NCBI GenBank assembly: GCA_030431255.1
Contig: JAUIJL010000004.1
Location: forward strand, 434,001-498,000
Origin: Thermoanaerobaculia bacterium
GTDB lineage: Bacteria > Acidobacteriota > Thermoanaerobaculia > Multivoradales > J023
DNA length: 64,000 nt
Direction of reading: 5' to 3'
Made by a program: the position numbers and the translations under genes. This document shows, in pieces, positions 53,118-61,988 of the stretch. Each line of letters opens with the position of its first letter. Position 1 is the first letter of the stretch. The notes under the pieces were generated by a model. It had not been told where the DNA came from, searched no databases, and was given only the letters and a program-made list of their open reading frames with translations.

Positions 53118-55217
53118 GTGAAAGATCAGGGTTGGATGGATCGAGTTGGTGTGTGGACCATCGGCTCCGCGGCCTTCGGCATTGCCGAGGTGCTCACGGC
53201 CGCCGATCCGCTCGGATCCGAGCCCGCGCTGTTGCTGCTCTCGGCGATCGGGCTTTACGCCTTGGTAGGCGCCGTCGGCGGAACGATTTGGCATCTGCTG
53301 CGCCGCGCCTTGGAAGGGTCCGGCCTGCCCCGTGCCCTTCAATCCGCCCTCGACGACCGGATCTTGGCCTTGGCTCCGGTCGCGCTGCTGCTGCTGCCCA
53401 AAGTCCTCATCGCTTGTCGTGCCGAGGCCGCCACCTCCGCGGCGGTGATCGTCGCGAGCTTGGCCGTCGGCCTGCTCTTGCTGCGCTTGCAATCGGGCGA
53501 ACGCGAAGGCTCGTCACCTCGATGCCTGAGCCTCTACGGGGTCAGCGCCCTGGCTTTTTGGACCGTGGCCTGCCGGCTCAAAGACCTGGCTCGCATCGCC
53601 GAGGAAAAAACCACCGACGTCGCCCTCGACCCAGCCACCGCCACCTTCTTCGCCTTCACCATCGGCATGACGGCTCTCACCGTGGTGCTCTCCGAGCGCC
53701 TGGGCCGACGTCGCGTGGCTTGGGTTGCCGGCGCGCTTCTGCTTTCGATTTCGGTGTTTAGGCTCTTCCAAGCCCCTGCCTATGATCTCGACGTGCAGCC
53801 GGCGGACGAAAGGCTGGGTCGTGGAACCCCGGTTTTCGTTTTGGTGCTCGATACCACCCGAGCCGACCATATGTCCGTCTACGGCTATCCTCGGCCGACG
53901 ACCCCCGAGCTGGAGAAGCTGGCCGAGCACGCAATGGTCTTTGATCGGGCCACCAGCACCTCCTCTTGGACCCTGCCCGCCCACGCCAGCCTATTCACCG
54001 GCCTGCATCCCCTCGCCCATGGCGCCCTGCGTCTGCCGGGTCTCGACGACGATGCCCAATCCCTCTCCCATCAAGGCATCCATCGGCCCGCCTACCCCTT
54101 GCCCGAAGACGCCGAGACCTTGGCCGAGCAGCTTTCGGAATCGGGCTACGCCACCGGTGCCATCGTCGCCAATTACGCTTATATGGATCCCGCATTCCAA
54201 GTGCACCAGGGCTTCGACGACTACTTCGCGGTGCGCAACACGCCGGTGGAGCCGCGCATCCTCAAGGTTCTGCATCGTCGTGTCCACGCGCTGCCCGGAG
54301 TGGCCCGCTATTGGCAGGTCTATCGCGATGCCGGACGCATCAACGAGCTCGCCGGCCGCTGGTTGAAGTCCCAACCCACCCATCGATTCTTTCTCTTCTT
54401 GAATTACATGGAAGCCCACCTTCCCTGGGGACCTCACCAGCCCGGACTCCACTACGAGCGTTTCGCGGCGGAGCCGGTGCTCCCCCAAAGACCGGGCAAC
54501 AGCCCCCAGCCCGAGGATCGATTCCGCAAGCGCATCGATCTCTACGATTCGAATATCGCCTCCATGGACGCCGAGCTCGGCAAATTCTTCGATCGGCTGC
54601 GTGAGATGCGACTCTTCGACCGCTCGTTGATCATCGTCACCGCCGACCACGGGGAATCCTTCGGCGAGAACGCCTTCGACGGCCACGGCAAATCCCTGAA
54701 CGAAGCGGAAATCTGGATACCGTTGATCATCAAATACCCCGGCTCGAAGCACGTCGGTCGGGACTCGCGGCGGGTCCAGCTGGTGGATATCCCGCCCACG
54801 GTATCGGCGATCCTCGGTCGTCCCTTCCACAACGCCGTAGACGGCAGGGCCATCACCTTCAACGAGTCTCCGTCCGACGGCGAAGATACCCCGGCCTCCG
54901 AAAGCTTCATCCTCGCCGAGCTGTACACCGATCCCCGGGAGCCCGCAGAGGTCTTCCATGGATATCGGGCCGCGCTCTACCGGGATCGGCTCAAGTTGGT
55001 GGTTCGCTCCGACGGTCAGGCCCAGCTCTTCTCCGAGCAAGACGGATTGGAGCGGCCGATCGACACTCCCGCGGAGCTGCAACCCTGGGTCGACGAGCAG
55101 ACCGCCTACATCCTGGATCGCTACCATCTGCTCGAAAAAGCTGCCAAGTCTCGACAATCCGAGGTCGAGCTCGATCCCGAGGTGGCTGCCGGCTTGGAAG
55201 CCTTGGGCTATATCTGA
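53118..55217 (+). CDS. membrane-bound sulfatase-like (alkaline phosphatase superfamily) enzyme
   Basis: 699 aa, GTG start behind GAGGAG (53105-53110). Residues 1-215 have about seven hydrophobic segments (PALLLLSAIGLYALVGAVGG, ILALAPVALLLLPKVLIA, VAWVAGALLLSISVF). The periplasmic C-terminal part carries FVLVLDTTRADHMSVYGYPR (Asp245 and neighbours bind metal), SSWTLPAHASLFTG and VTADHGESFGE. In the C/S-x-P-x-R consensus the nucleophile is Cys or Ser; here it is Thr285, so formylglycine maturation is unlikely and the enzyme is probably a phosphotransferase or hydrolase, not a classic sulfatase. The substrate is unknown. Followed by a secreted protein gene 3 bases on. Confidence 0.87.
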   Translation: MKDQGWMDRVGVWTIGSAAFGIAEVLTAADPLGSEPALLLLSAIGLYALVGAVGGTIWHLLRRALEGSGLPRALQSALDDRILALAPVALLLLPKVLIACRAEAATSAAVIVASLAVGLLLLRLQSGEREGSSPRCLSLYGVSALAFWTVACRLKDLARIAEEKTTDVALDPATATFFAFTIGMTALTVVLSERLGRRRVAWVAGALLLSISVFRLFQAPAYDLDVQPADERLGRGTPVFVLVLDTTRADHMSVYGYPRPTTPELEKLAEHAMVFDRATSTSSWTLPAHASLFTGLHPLAHGALRLPGLDDDAQSLSHQGIHRPAYPLPEDAETLAEQLSESGYATGAIVANYAYMDPAFQVHQGFDDYFAVRNTPVEPRILKVLHRRVHALPGVARYWQVYRDAGRINELAGRWLKSQPTHRFFLFLNYMEAHLPWGPHQPGLHYERFAAEPVLPQRPGNSPQPEDRFRKRIDLYDSNIASMDAELGKFFDRLREMRLFDRSLIIVTADHGESFGENAFDGHGKSLNEAEIWIPLIIKYPGSKHVGRDSRRVQLVDIPPTVSAILGRPFHNAVDGRAITFNESPSDGEDTPASESFILAELYTDPREPAEVFHGYRAALYRDRLKLVVRSDGQAQLFSEQDGLERPIDTPAELQPWVDEQTAYILDRYHLLEKAAKSRQSEVELDPEVAAGLEALGYI

Positions 55218-55220
55218 GCC

Positions 55221-56141
55221 ATGATCCAGTTGCTCAGACCCCTCGCGCTCGCCTTTTTGTCACTCACCCTGGCCGGCCTGCCGGGCGCGGTGTCGGCGCA
55301 AGTCGATCCCATCCCCGAGCCGGGGCTGAAACCTCCCACCGAGCAGCCGGCGGAGCTTCCGGTGGCGGTCGTGCTGACACCCTTTCGGGCTTCGGACGGA
55401 AAGTCGGCCGTGCACGCCTGGCTCGAAATCCCCGCCGACGCGCTGGCTCAGGCTTCGGCAAAGGGTGAGCCGATCCGCATGACCGTCGGGGTCGACGCTT
55501 TGGATGCGGAAGGCCGGTCCCAAGCGAGCTTCAACCATGCCGTCGAGCTCGTCGATGAGCCAGCAGAACAAGCCCGTGAATCGGGCCTCAAGCTCCACGG
55601 TCGTCTGGAGCTCGCTCCGGCGACCTACCGGCTCCATCTGCGCGTCCACGACGGCTCGGGCGAGCCCCGGGTCGATCGCAAGCTGGCTTTCGAGGTCAAA
55701 TCCTTCGAGCCCGCCCAGGCGGCCGTTTTGCCGCCTCTCTTCATCGACGACGAGGGGGACTCGGTAGTCCTCCGCCGGCCCGAGCAAGACTCGGTCCTGG
55801 ATCCTTTCCTCACCGCGACCGACGAAGCCTTTGTGCCCAAGGTGGTGCCGGTGCTCGAGGAGGGTCCGTCGCGAGCTCGCATCACCCTGGTCGGCTATCA
55901 CCTCAAAAAGGATCAGAGCTTGCTCGACGCTCGACTGCTCAACGCCGACGGCTCCCTCTTGGGAAAAGATCGCTTGGGATTGGTCAGCCAGAGCGAAACC
56001 GCCCCCGACGGTTTGGATCGATTCGATTTCAGCCTACAAACCGAAGGTCTGCCACCCGGCGACTACCAATTGGAAGTCTCCATTCAAGACTTCGAATTCG
56101 GCCGCACCGACCAAACCCTGATGCCATTCGTGATCGAGTAA
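55221..56141 (+). CDS. secreted protein of unknown function
   Basis: 306 aa with a signal peptide (LLRPLALAFLSLTLAGLPGA, cleavage near AVSAQ) and a Pro-rich stretch after it. The body looks like two or three beta-sandwich domains (LPVAVVLTPFRASDGKSAVH, YRLHLRVHDGSGEPRVDRKL, GDYQLEVSIQDFEFGRTDQT). No family recognised. It starts 3 bases after the sulfatase-like gene and should be its partner in expression; a substrate-binding or carrier role is only inference. Confidence 0.8.
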   Translation: MIQLLRPLALAFLSLTLAGLPGAVSAQVDPIPEPGLKPPTEQPAELPVAVVLTPFRASDGKSAVHAWLEIPADALAQASAKGEPIRMTVGVDALDAEGRSQASFNHAVELVDEPAEQARESGLKLHGRLELAPATYRLHLRVHDGSGEPRVDRKLAFEVKSFEPAQAAVLPPLFIDDEGDSVVLRRPEQDSVLDPFLTATDEAFVPKVVPVLEEGPSRARITLVGYHLKKDQSLLDARLLNADGSLLGKDRLGLVSQSETAPDGLDRFDFSLQTEGLPPGDYQLEVSIQDFEFGRTDQTLMPFVIE

Positions 56142-56168
56142 AGATCCGCTCGACCCGCAAAGCAAAAG

Positions 56169-56414
56169 CTAGGGATTCGGCGATCTTCCCGCAGCTGCGA
56201 CTTCAAGCCGCTCGGCTAGCCACATTTTGATGATGGACTGCCGAGTCACTCCTATTCTGCCCGCCTCTTTGTCGAGGCTTTCGATCATCCAGACGGGAAA
56301 ATCTACATTGACCCTTTTCTGTGCAACACGAGGACGTCGTGCCTTGGATAGATCGAGGTGCTCGGAAACGTCTTGGCCCGAATCAAACTTCTGATCAAAG
56401 GATTTGGCTTTCAT
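56169..56414 (-). CDS. brnA: BrnA-type antitoxin
   Basis: 81 aa with a ribbon-helix-helix DNA-binding C-terminus (VNVDFPVWMIESLDKEAGRI, RQSIIKMWLAERLE). BrnA neutralises BrnT and with it represses the operon. Its start overlaps the brnT end by 20 bases. Confidence 0.87.
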   Translation of the reverse strand: MKAKSFDQKFDSGQDVSEHLDLSKARRPRVAQKRVNVDFPVWMIESLDKEAGRIGVTRQSIIKMWLAERLEVAAAGRSPNP

Positions 56415-56661
56415 AGAGCCTCACTTCTTCTCGACGTGAACGACGTACTGAGATGATGCGAATTGCACGTTCTCGATAAGTAATTACAGCTGACCAGTGC
56501 TTGCCAAAGATGGCACCGACTACCAGATAGCGCGGCTCATCTTCCGTGCGGGCTGGAATTTCTATCAAGTCCGGGTCATCCCACAGCGCTTGTGCCTCGA
56601 CAAAGTCGATACCGTGCTTTTCACGATTAGAACGACTCTTTGCATCATCGAACTCGAACAT
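56395..56661 (-). CDS. brnT: BrnT-type ribonuclease toxin
   Basis: 88 aa of the BrnT/RelE-fold toxin family: EFDDAKSRSNREKHGIDFVE, LWDDPDLIEI, YLVVGAIFGKHWSAVITYRE and IISVRRSRREEVRLYES. BrnT cleaves RNA and is released under stress. It precedes brnA (toxin first, the family's order). No ribosome site lies before its ATG, and the promoter below places the transcript start only about 3 bases upstream, so it is probably leaderless. Confidence 0.9.
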   Translation of the reverse strand: MFEFDDAKSRSNREKHGIDFVEAQALWDDPDLIEIPARTEDEPRYLVVGAIFGKHWSAVITYRERAIRIISVRRSRREEVRLYESQIL

Positions 56662-56670
56662 GATATGAAA

Positions 56671-56700
56671 ATTATACCTTTAATGCCACCAAAGAGTGAA
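56671..56700 (-). promoter_or_regulatory. brnTA promoter
   Basis: On the minus strand: TTCACT (-35, 4 of 6), 18 bases, TATAAT (-10, perfect; plus 56671-56676). Its -10 ends 9 bases before the brnT ATG, which implies a leader of about 2-4 bases. The gap is also AT-rich compared with its surroundings. Confidence 0.75.
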
Positions 56701-56755
56701 TGTTCGGCAACCATAATCAGTAGCCAGCTACTTCAACGAAATGGCTAGGTTGCGC

Positions 56756-57535
56756 TCAAGGTGGGTGACCAGCTAGCAGGTCAACGACTTTCGCTTCCCG
56801 GCGCAGCTCATCGGTCCAGATCTTGATCTCACGGTTCAGGGCCTGCTCGTGCAGAAGATTCCGGATACCTTCTTCCACCTCTTCGAAAGGCGGTAGCCGG
56901 CTGCCCTGACGATCCATTTCGTCCTTGAGAGTGGTGTCGTAGTAGGCGCGGACCTCGTCTTGGTCGACGAAGATACGCGCGCCGATCCGCTCTTCCACGT
57001 GCACCAGAACCCTCAGCTGACGACGCAGCAGCTCGCGCAGGCTGTCACGGTCCAGCTCCGACGCCGCCAGCCTTTGATCGAGCTGATCGGCACCGCCGAG
57101 CCTCGTCTCCACCGCCTTCAGGCTCTCTTCCACCCGAGCGCTGGAAATGGCCGCGTCACCGTAACGTTCCACCTCGTGCAGCCGCAAACGGCGATCGATC
57201 AGTCGGTCCAGAAGCTCGCGATCGGACTCGGCGGCTTGTGGCTGCTGCTCTTGACCCGCTTCCCCCACCTGCACGGCCCGGTCTCCCATGCCGGTCAGCA
57301 AGCGGGCTCGACGCAGATCCGACAAGAAGATCGGATCGTCGTCGACCACCGCCACCAAGCGGTCGACCAGCTGCCAGCCGTCTTGCCCGCCTTCCCGCCA
57401 TCCTTCTTGCACTGCCGGTGGCTCGACCGCGGCCGTCTCTTGAGCAGAATCCACTTCCCGGCCCGTGACCACGAGACCGGCAAAGAGCGCGGTGAGCCAG
57501 AGGAATCTTCGGAGCATGGGCAGCATTCGGGGCAT
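56756..57535 (-). CDS. SurA-N-like periplasmic protein lacking a parvulin domain
   Basis: 259 aa. Signal peptide (LRRFLWLTALFAGLVVTGR), then a SurA N-terminal-like helical domain: LVDRLVAVVDDDPIFLSDLR, ELLDRLIDRRLRLHEVERYG, RDSLRELLRRQLRVLVHVEE and RIFVDQDEVRAYYDTTLKDE. The PPIase (parvulin) domains of SurA are missing, so it would act by binding clients rather than isomerising prolines. ATG 57535 was chosen; a longer start (57595) adds 20 residues before the signal peptide. Divergent from rsmI. Confidence 0.78.
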   Translation of the reverse strand: MPRMLPMLRRFLWLTALFAGLVVTGREVDSAQETAAVEPPAVQEGWREGGQDGWQLVDRLVAVVDDDPIFLSDLRRARLLTGMGDRAVQVGEAGQEQQPQAAESDRELLDRLIDRRLRLHEVERYGDAAISSARVEESLKAVETRLGGADQLDQRLAASELDRDSLRELLRRQLRVLVHVEERIGARIFVDQDEVRAYYDTTLKDEMDRQGSRLPPFEEVEEGIRNLLHEQALNREIKIWTDELRREAKVVDLLAGHPP

Positions 57536-57636
57536 AGAAGTCTCTGAGTATCGAATAGACGTCGGTCCAAGATCAGCGGCTTGGAAGGTGCTCATCGGCG
57601 TGCACAGACCCTCCGGGCAAATGCTAGCATCGCCCC

Positions 57637-58386
57637 ATGGACGCCGCTGAAGACCAAGCTTCCGAACATCAGGTCATGGACACCGACACCGACCCCGGCG
57701 AGGGCAAAGTCGTGGTGGTGGCCACGCCGATCGGTAATCTCGACGACCTCTCACCCCGGGCCCGTCGAGCCCTGGAGAGCGCCGATATCATCGCCTGTGA
57801 GGATACCCGGCGCACCGGCCGCCTGCTGGCCCATTTGGGCCTGAAGAAGCGCATGATGTCCATGCACGACCACAATGAGCGGCGGCGCCTGCCTCAATTG
57901 ATCGACGCCCTCTACCAAGGATTGGTGGTGGCGGTGGTCAGCGATGCCGGCACACCCCTGGTGAACGATCCAGGATTCCTGCTGGTGCGAGAGGCCGCCG
58001 AGAACGACATCCGGGTCGAGCCGGTGCCAGGACCGTCGGCCATTTTGGCGGCCTTGGTGGCTTCGGCCTTGCCGCCCTATCCATTCACATTCGCGGGTTT
58101 TGCCCCAAATCGGGTCAAGCGACGGCGCCAGTTTTACAAAAACATGGGTGAGCTCGGACACACCTTCGTGCTCTTCGAATCGCCCCATCGACTGATCACC
58201 AGCTTGGCGGACGCGCGCGCCGAAATCGGCGATCGGCCCGCGGCGGTCTGCCGCGAGCTGACAAAGATGCACGAAGAGGTCCTGCGCGGCGACCTCGGCT
58301 CCTTGCACCAGGAGCTTTCCGCCCGCCCCTCGTTGAAGGGCGAATTCGTCATCGTCGTCGGCCCGGAGCCGAAGAAGAAACGTTGA
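57637..58386 (+). CDS. rsmI: 16S rRNA 2'-O-ribose C1402 methyltransferase
   Basis: 249 aa tetrapyrrole-methylase-fold enzyme. GKVVVVATPIGNLDDLSPRA, IIACEDTRRTGRLLAHLGLK, VAVVSDAGTPLVNDPGFLLV (SAM site) and RVEPVPGPSAILAALVASAL with FAGFAP. It methylates the P-site region of 16S rRNA together with RsmH. The start may be 57637 or 57676, where AGG precedes ATG; the first 13 residues are not conserved. The TGA overlaps the next ATG (TGATG). Confidence 0.94.
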   Translation: MDAAEDQASEHQVMDTDTDPGEGKVVVVATPIGNLDDLSPRARRALESADIIACEDTRRTGRLLAHLGLKKRMMSMHDHNERRRLPQLIDALYQGLVVAVVSDAGTPLVNDPGFLLVREAAENDIRVEPVPGPSAILAALVASALPPYPFTFAGFAPNRVKRRRQFYKNMGELGHTFVLFESPHRLITSLADARAEIGDRPAAVCRELTKMHEEVLRGDLGSLHQELSARPSLKGEFVIVVGPEPKKKR

Positions 58387-59225
58387 TGGAATCCAGATCG
58401 CCTCAACAACCCGTCCGCTCCGAGAAAAACGGTCCCGTCACCACCGTGATCTTGGATCGCCCCCACGCCCGCAACGCCATCGACCGAGCTAGCGCGGACG
58501 CCTTGGCCCAAGCTTTCCGCGACTTCGAAGCCGACCCAGAAGCCCGGGTTGCGGTGCTTTACGGCGAAGGCGGACATTTCTGCGCCGGGGCCGACCTCAA
58601 GGCCTTTGCCGCCGGCAACGGCAATCGGGTGGCGGCCGATGGAGACGGCCCCCTGGGCCCCACCCGTATGCGGCTCAACAAGCCGGTGGTGGCGGCGGTG
58701 GCCGGTTATGCGGTGGCCGGAGGTTTGGAGCTGGCGCTTTGGTGCGATTTACGGGTGGCGGAGGAAAGCGCCGTCTTCGGCGTCTTCTGCCGACGTTTCG
58801 GTGTCCCCTTGGTGGACGGTGGCACCGTTCGGCTACCCGATTTGATCGGCTTGTCTCGAGCCCTCGACATGATCCTCACCGGCCGCCCGGTGGCGGCGGA
58901 CGAGGCTCTGAGCTTTGGCCTGGTCAACCGAGTCGTTGCCGACGGCGAATCCCGCGACGCTGCCGAGGCTTTAGCGCTGGAGCTGGCGTCTTTCCCCCAA
59001 ATCTGTATGCTCAACGACCGCCGCAACGCCTACGATTCTCGCGGACAAGCATTTTCGGCGGCCATGGCTTCGGAGCTGGAGCTGGGCCTACGAACCCTGG
59101 CGACCGGCGAAGCCTTGGAAGGCGCCGGACGTTTTCGCTCCGGCGAAGGCCGGCACGGTATTTTCGAGGGAGATCGGGTCGAGGACGACCCGGGCGTAGA
59201 CGATCTGGACCAGACCGGGGACTGA
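58386..59225 (+). CDS. enoyl-CoA hydratase/isomerase family protein
   Basis: 279 aa crotonase. ILDRPHARNAIDRASADALA, GEGGHFCAGADLKAF (oxyanion hole), VAGYAVAGGLELALWCDLRV and FGVFCRRFGVPLVDGGTVRL, where the second catalytic Glu region is replaced by VDGG, as in the EchA-like side branch of the family. The substrate is unknown. ATG overlaps the rsmI stop. It ends 12 bases before the ABC-F gene. Confidence 0.9.
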   Translation: MESRSPQQPVRSEKNGPVTTVILDRPHARNAIDRASADALAQAFRDFEADPEARVAVLYGEGGHFCAGADLKAFAAGNGNRVAADGDGPLGPTRMRLNKPVVAAVAGYAVAGGLELALWCDLRVAEESAVFGVFCRRFGVPLVDGGTVRLPDLIGLSRALDMILTGRPVAADEALSFGLVNRVVADGESRDAAEALALELASFPQICMLNDRRNAYDSRGQAFSAAMASELELGLRTLATGEALEGAGRFRSGEGRHGIFEGDRVEDDPGVDDLDQTGD

Positions 59226-59237
59226 GGACAGCGCTTC

Positions 59238-61190
59238 ATGGCTTTGATGAGCATTCGCGACGTGACTTTGTCCTGGGGGGGACCTCCCCTCCTGGAGAAC
59301 GTCTCATTTCATATCGAGCAAGGGGAAAGAATCGCCCTGGTGGGTCGCAACGGCTGTGGTAAGTCGACCCTGATGAAATTGCTCGCCGGTGACCACACCC
59401 CCGACAGCGGGGAGATCGCGTTACAAACAGGCCGCCGGATTTCCCGCCTGCCCCAAGAAGTGCCCCACCATATTGAGGGAGACGTCTTCGACGTGGTCGC
59501 CGGCGGCGTACAAGAGCTGGGCTCCCTGCTCGCGGAATATCACCACCTCAGCCACGATTTAGCCGAGAGCAACGGCGCCCAAACCGAAACCGTGCTCGGC
59601 CGTTTGGAACAGGTCCAGCATCAGCTCGAAGCGGCCGGCGGATGGCACCTGCACCAGCGAGTGGAAACGGTGGTCTCGCGGTTGCGGTTGCCCGACGGCG
59701 ATCGCTTCGAGACCCTGTCCGGAGGGCTCAAACGTCGGGTCTTGCTGGCCCGAGCCCTGGTGTCCGAGCCGGATGTCCTGTTGCTCGACGAGCCCACCAA
59801 TCACCTGGATATCGAGGCCATCGAGTGGCTCGAAGATCTACTGCTGAACCTGCCGAGCGCCCTGGTCTTCGTCACCCACGATCGGGCTTTCCTGAAGAAA
59901 ATCGCCGATCGAATTCTCGAGGTGGATCGCGGCCGGCTGAGCGATTGGCCGGGGGATTACAACCGCTACCTCCAACGCAAGGAAGAGCAGCTCAAGGTCG
60001 AAGCCGAGCACTGGGACCGTTTCAACAAAAAGCTGGCCCAAGAAGAAGCCTGGATTCGCCAGGGCATCAAGGCTCGGCGCACCCGCAACGAGGGTCGGGT
60101 CAGGGCGTTGGAAAAGCTGCGATCCGAAGCCCAGGCCCGCCGACGGGTCCAGGGACGAGCCCAAGCCCGTCTCGACGAGGCGGAGGCTTCCGGCAAGCGG
60201 GTGATCGAGCTGAAAAACGTCTCCTTCGCCTATCCCGCCGACGAGGAGAGCCAAATCCCGGCTTCCCCGGCGATCGTCAGGGACTTCTCGACCATCATCT
60301 GCCGCGGTGACAAGGTCGGCATCTTGGGGCCCAACGGCTCCGGCAAAACCACCCTGCTGAAGTTGCTGCTCGGCGATCTCAAAGCCGATAGCGGCAAAGT
60401 CCAACACGGCACGCGGTTGGAAATCGCCTACTTCGATCAACACCGCGAGCAGCTCGACGAAAACGCCTCGGTGGCGGACAACGTGGCCGAAGGGGCCGAC
60501 AAAATCACCGTCAACGGCAAAACCCGTCATGTCATCGGCTATTTAGAGAGCTTTCTTTTTCCTCCCGCCCAAACCCGCAGCCCGGTGAAATCGTTGTCCG
60601 GCGGCGAGCGCAATCGCCTGCTCTTAGCCCGGCTCTTCACCCGGCCGTTCAATGTCTTGGTCATGGACGAGCCGACCAATGATTTGGACGTGGAGACGCT
60701 GGAGCTGCTGGAAGCCCGATTGGTGGAATTCGGCGGCACCTTGTTGTTGGTCAGCCACGACCGCGACTTTCTCGACAATGTGGTCACCAGCAGCTTGGTG
60801 ATGGAAGGCGCGGGCAGGGTCGGCGAGTACGCCGGAGGTTACTCCGATTGGCTGGTCCAGCGACCGGAGGTCGACAGCCCACCCAAGAAGGTGAAGAAAA
60901 GCGAAACCGAGAAGAGCCGCCGATCCGATTCCAAAGCCAAGGACTCCTCCGCCGGCGGAAAACGAAAGCTAACCTACAAAGAAAAACGGGATCTCGAGGA
61001 GCTACCGGGCCGCATCGAGAGCTTGGAGCAGGAGCAGGGCGAGCTCCAGGCCAAGCTGGCGGATCCGGAGCTCTACAAACGGGGAGACAGCGACGAGATT
61101 CAAAACGCGAAAGGACGCCTCGAGGAGGTCGAGTCCGAGCTCGAAGCCGCTTACGATCGCTGGGCCGAGCTCGAGGAGATCGGAGACTGA
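59238..61190 (+). CDS. ABC-F ATPase (Uup-like)
   Basis: 650 aa, two ABC ATPase domains with no membrane part. Domain 1: GRNGCGKST, signature LSGGLKRRVLLARAL, LLLDEPTNHLDIEAIEWL; domain 2: GPNGSGKTT, LSGGERNRLLLARLF, VMDEPTNDLDVETLELL. The C-terminal coiled coil (KRDLEELPGRIESLEQEQGE, about 565-645) is typical of Uup. ABC-F proteins act on ribosomes or recombination intermediates. Stop overlaps the start of the methyltransferase gene (TGATG). Confidence 0.93.
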   Translation: MALMSIRDVTLSWGGPPLLENVSFHIEQGERIALVGRNGCGKSTLMKLLAGDHTPDSGEIALQTGRRISRLPQEVPHHIEGDVFDVVAGGVQELGSLLAEYHHLSHDLAESNGAQTETVLGRLEQVQHQLEAAGGWHLHQRVETVVSRLRLPDGDRFETLSGGLKRRVLLARALVSEPDVLLLDEPTNHLDIEAIEWLEDLLLNLPSALVFVTHDRAFLKKIADRILEVDRGRLSDWPGDYNRYLQRKEEQLKVEAEHWDRFNKKLAQEEAWIRQGIKARRTRNEGRVRALEKLRSEAQARRRVQGRAQARLDEAEASGKRVIELKNVSFAYPADEESQIPASPAIVRDFSTIICRGDKVGILGPNGSGKTTLLKLLLGDLKADSGKVQHGTRLEIAYFDQHREQLDENASVADNVAEGADKITVNGKTRHVIGYLESFLFPPAQTRSPVKSLSGGERNRLLLARLFTRPFNVLVMDEPTNDLDVETLELLEARLVEFGGTLLLVSHDRDFLDNVVTSSLVMEGAGRVGEYAGGYSDWLVQRPEVDSPPKKVKKSETEKSRRSDSKAKDSSAGGKRKLTYKEKRDLEELPGRIESLEQEQGELQAKLADPELYKRGDSDEIQNAKGRLEEVESELEAAYDRWAELEEIGD

Positions 61191-61966
61191 TGGAGCCGAG
61201 CCGTCGACCGAGCCCGCTCGTCAATGGGCTGCGCAGCTTGCGCGCCAGGGCCGGAGCCGCCCGAGAGCTGGTTTCAGACCGGAAGCTTTTTCGTGCCTGG
61301 CTCAAACATCGGGTCGTCCATCGCTTACGACCGCCCAGCCATGCCGCGGGCCTGCGTCTGCACATCGGCTGTGGCAAGGAGAGCCTGGACGGCTGGTGCA
61401 ATATCGATCTGCTGCCCTTGCCCCACGTCGACCTCTGCCTCGACGTCAGCCGAGGATTGCCCTTTCACGGCGCCACCCACATCTTTGCCGAGCACTTCCT
61501 GGAGCATCTCGAGGTGCTCGACGCCCTGGCTTTTCTGCACGGCTGCCACGGCAGCTTGGCCGAGGGCGGCTGGATCCGCCTCTCGACCCCCAACCTGGAT
61601 TGGGTTTGGACCCATCTCTATTCCGCCGATCCGATGACCGGCCAATCGGATCGAGTCGACCGGCGGGTGGACAAAGCCGTGCACATCAATCGCGCTTTCT
61701 ACGGCTGGCAACATCGATTCATCTGGAACCGTGAGCTGCTCAGCGAAGCCTTGACCGCAGCGGGATTCGATGGAGTGCGTGAGTGTGAATACAGCAAAAG
61801 CGAGCTCGACGACTTCCGGGGCATCGAGCGCCACGAGCTCTACGACGATACTCCGGAGCTGCCCCACGTGCTGATCTTCGAGGCGTGTAAAGGTCCTTCG
61901 CGGCCCGAGGCCTATCAGCAGCTCTTCGACATGCTGCACCATGAAATCGAGCGCTGCCGCTATTGA
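61190..61966 (+). CDS. SAM-dependent methyltransferase (type 11-like)
   Basis: 258 aa. Rossmann methyltransferase signs: LRLHIGCGKESLDGWCNIDL, VDLCLDVSRGLPFHG, HFLEHLEVLDALAFLHGCHG (post-I) and GGWIRLSTPNLDWVW. Relatives often sit in surface-polysaccharide gene sets; none is seen here. ATG overlaps the ABC-F stop; the frame is open into the ABC-F gene, which I do not take as coding. Confidence 0.85.
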   Translation: MEPSRRPSPLVNGLRSLRARAGAARELVSDRKLFRAWLKHRVVHRLRPPSHAAGLRLHIGCGKESLDGWCNIDLLPLPHVDLCLDVSRGLPFHGATHIFAEHFLEHLEVLDALAFLHGCHGSLAEGGWIRLSTPNLDWVWTHLYSADPMTGQSDRVDRRVDKAVHINRAFYGWQHRFIWNRELLSEALTAAGFDGVRECEYSKSELDDFRGIERHELYDDTPELPHVLIFEACKGPSRPEAYQQLFDMLHHEIERCRY

Positions 61967-61988
61967 GCGACGACGAGGAGACCGACCC

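Noticed and set aside
60848-61189. ORF joining the end of the ABC-F gene with the methyltransferase.
   Set aside because: The TGATG junction and the methyltransferase start at 61190 explain it; the earlier part is the other frame of the ABC-F coiled coil.
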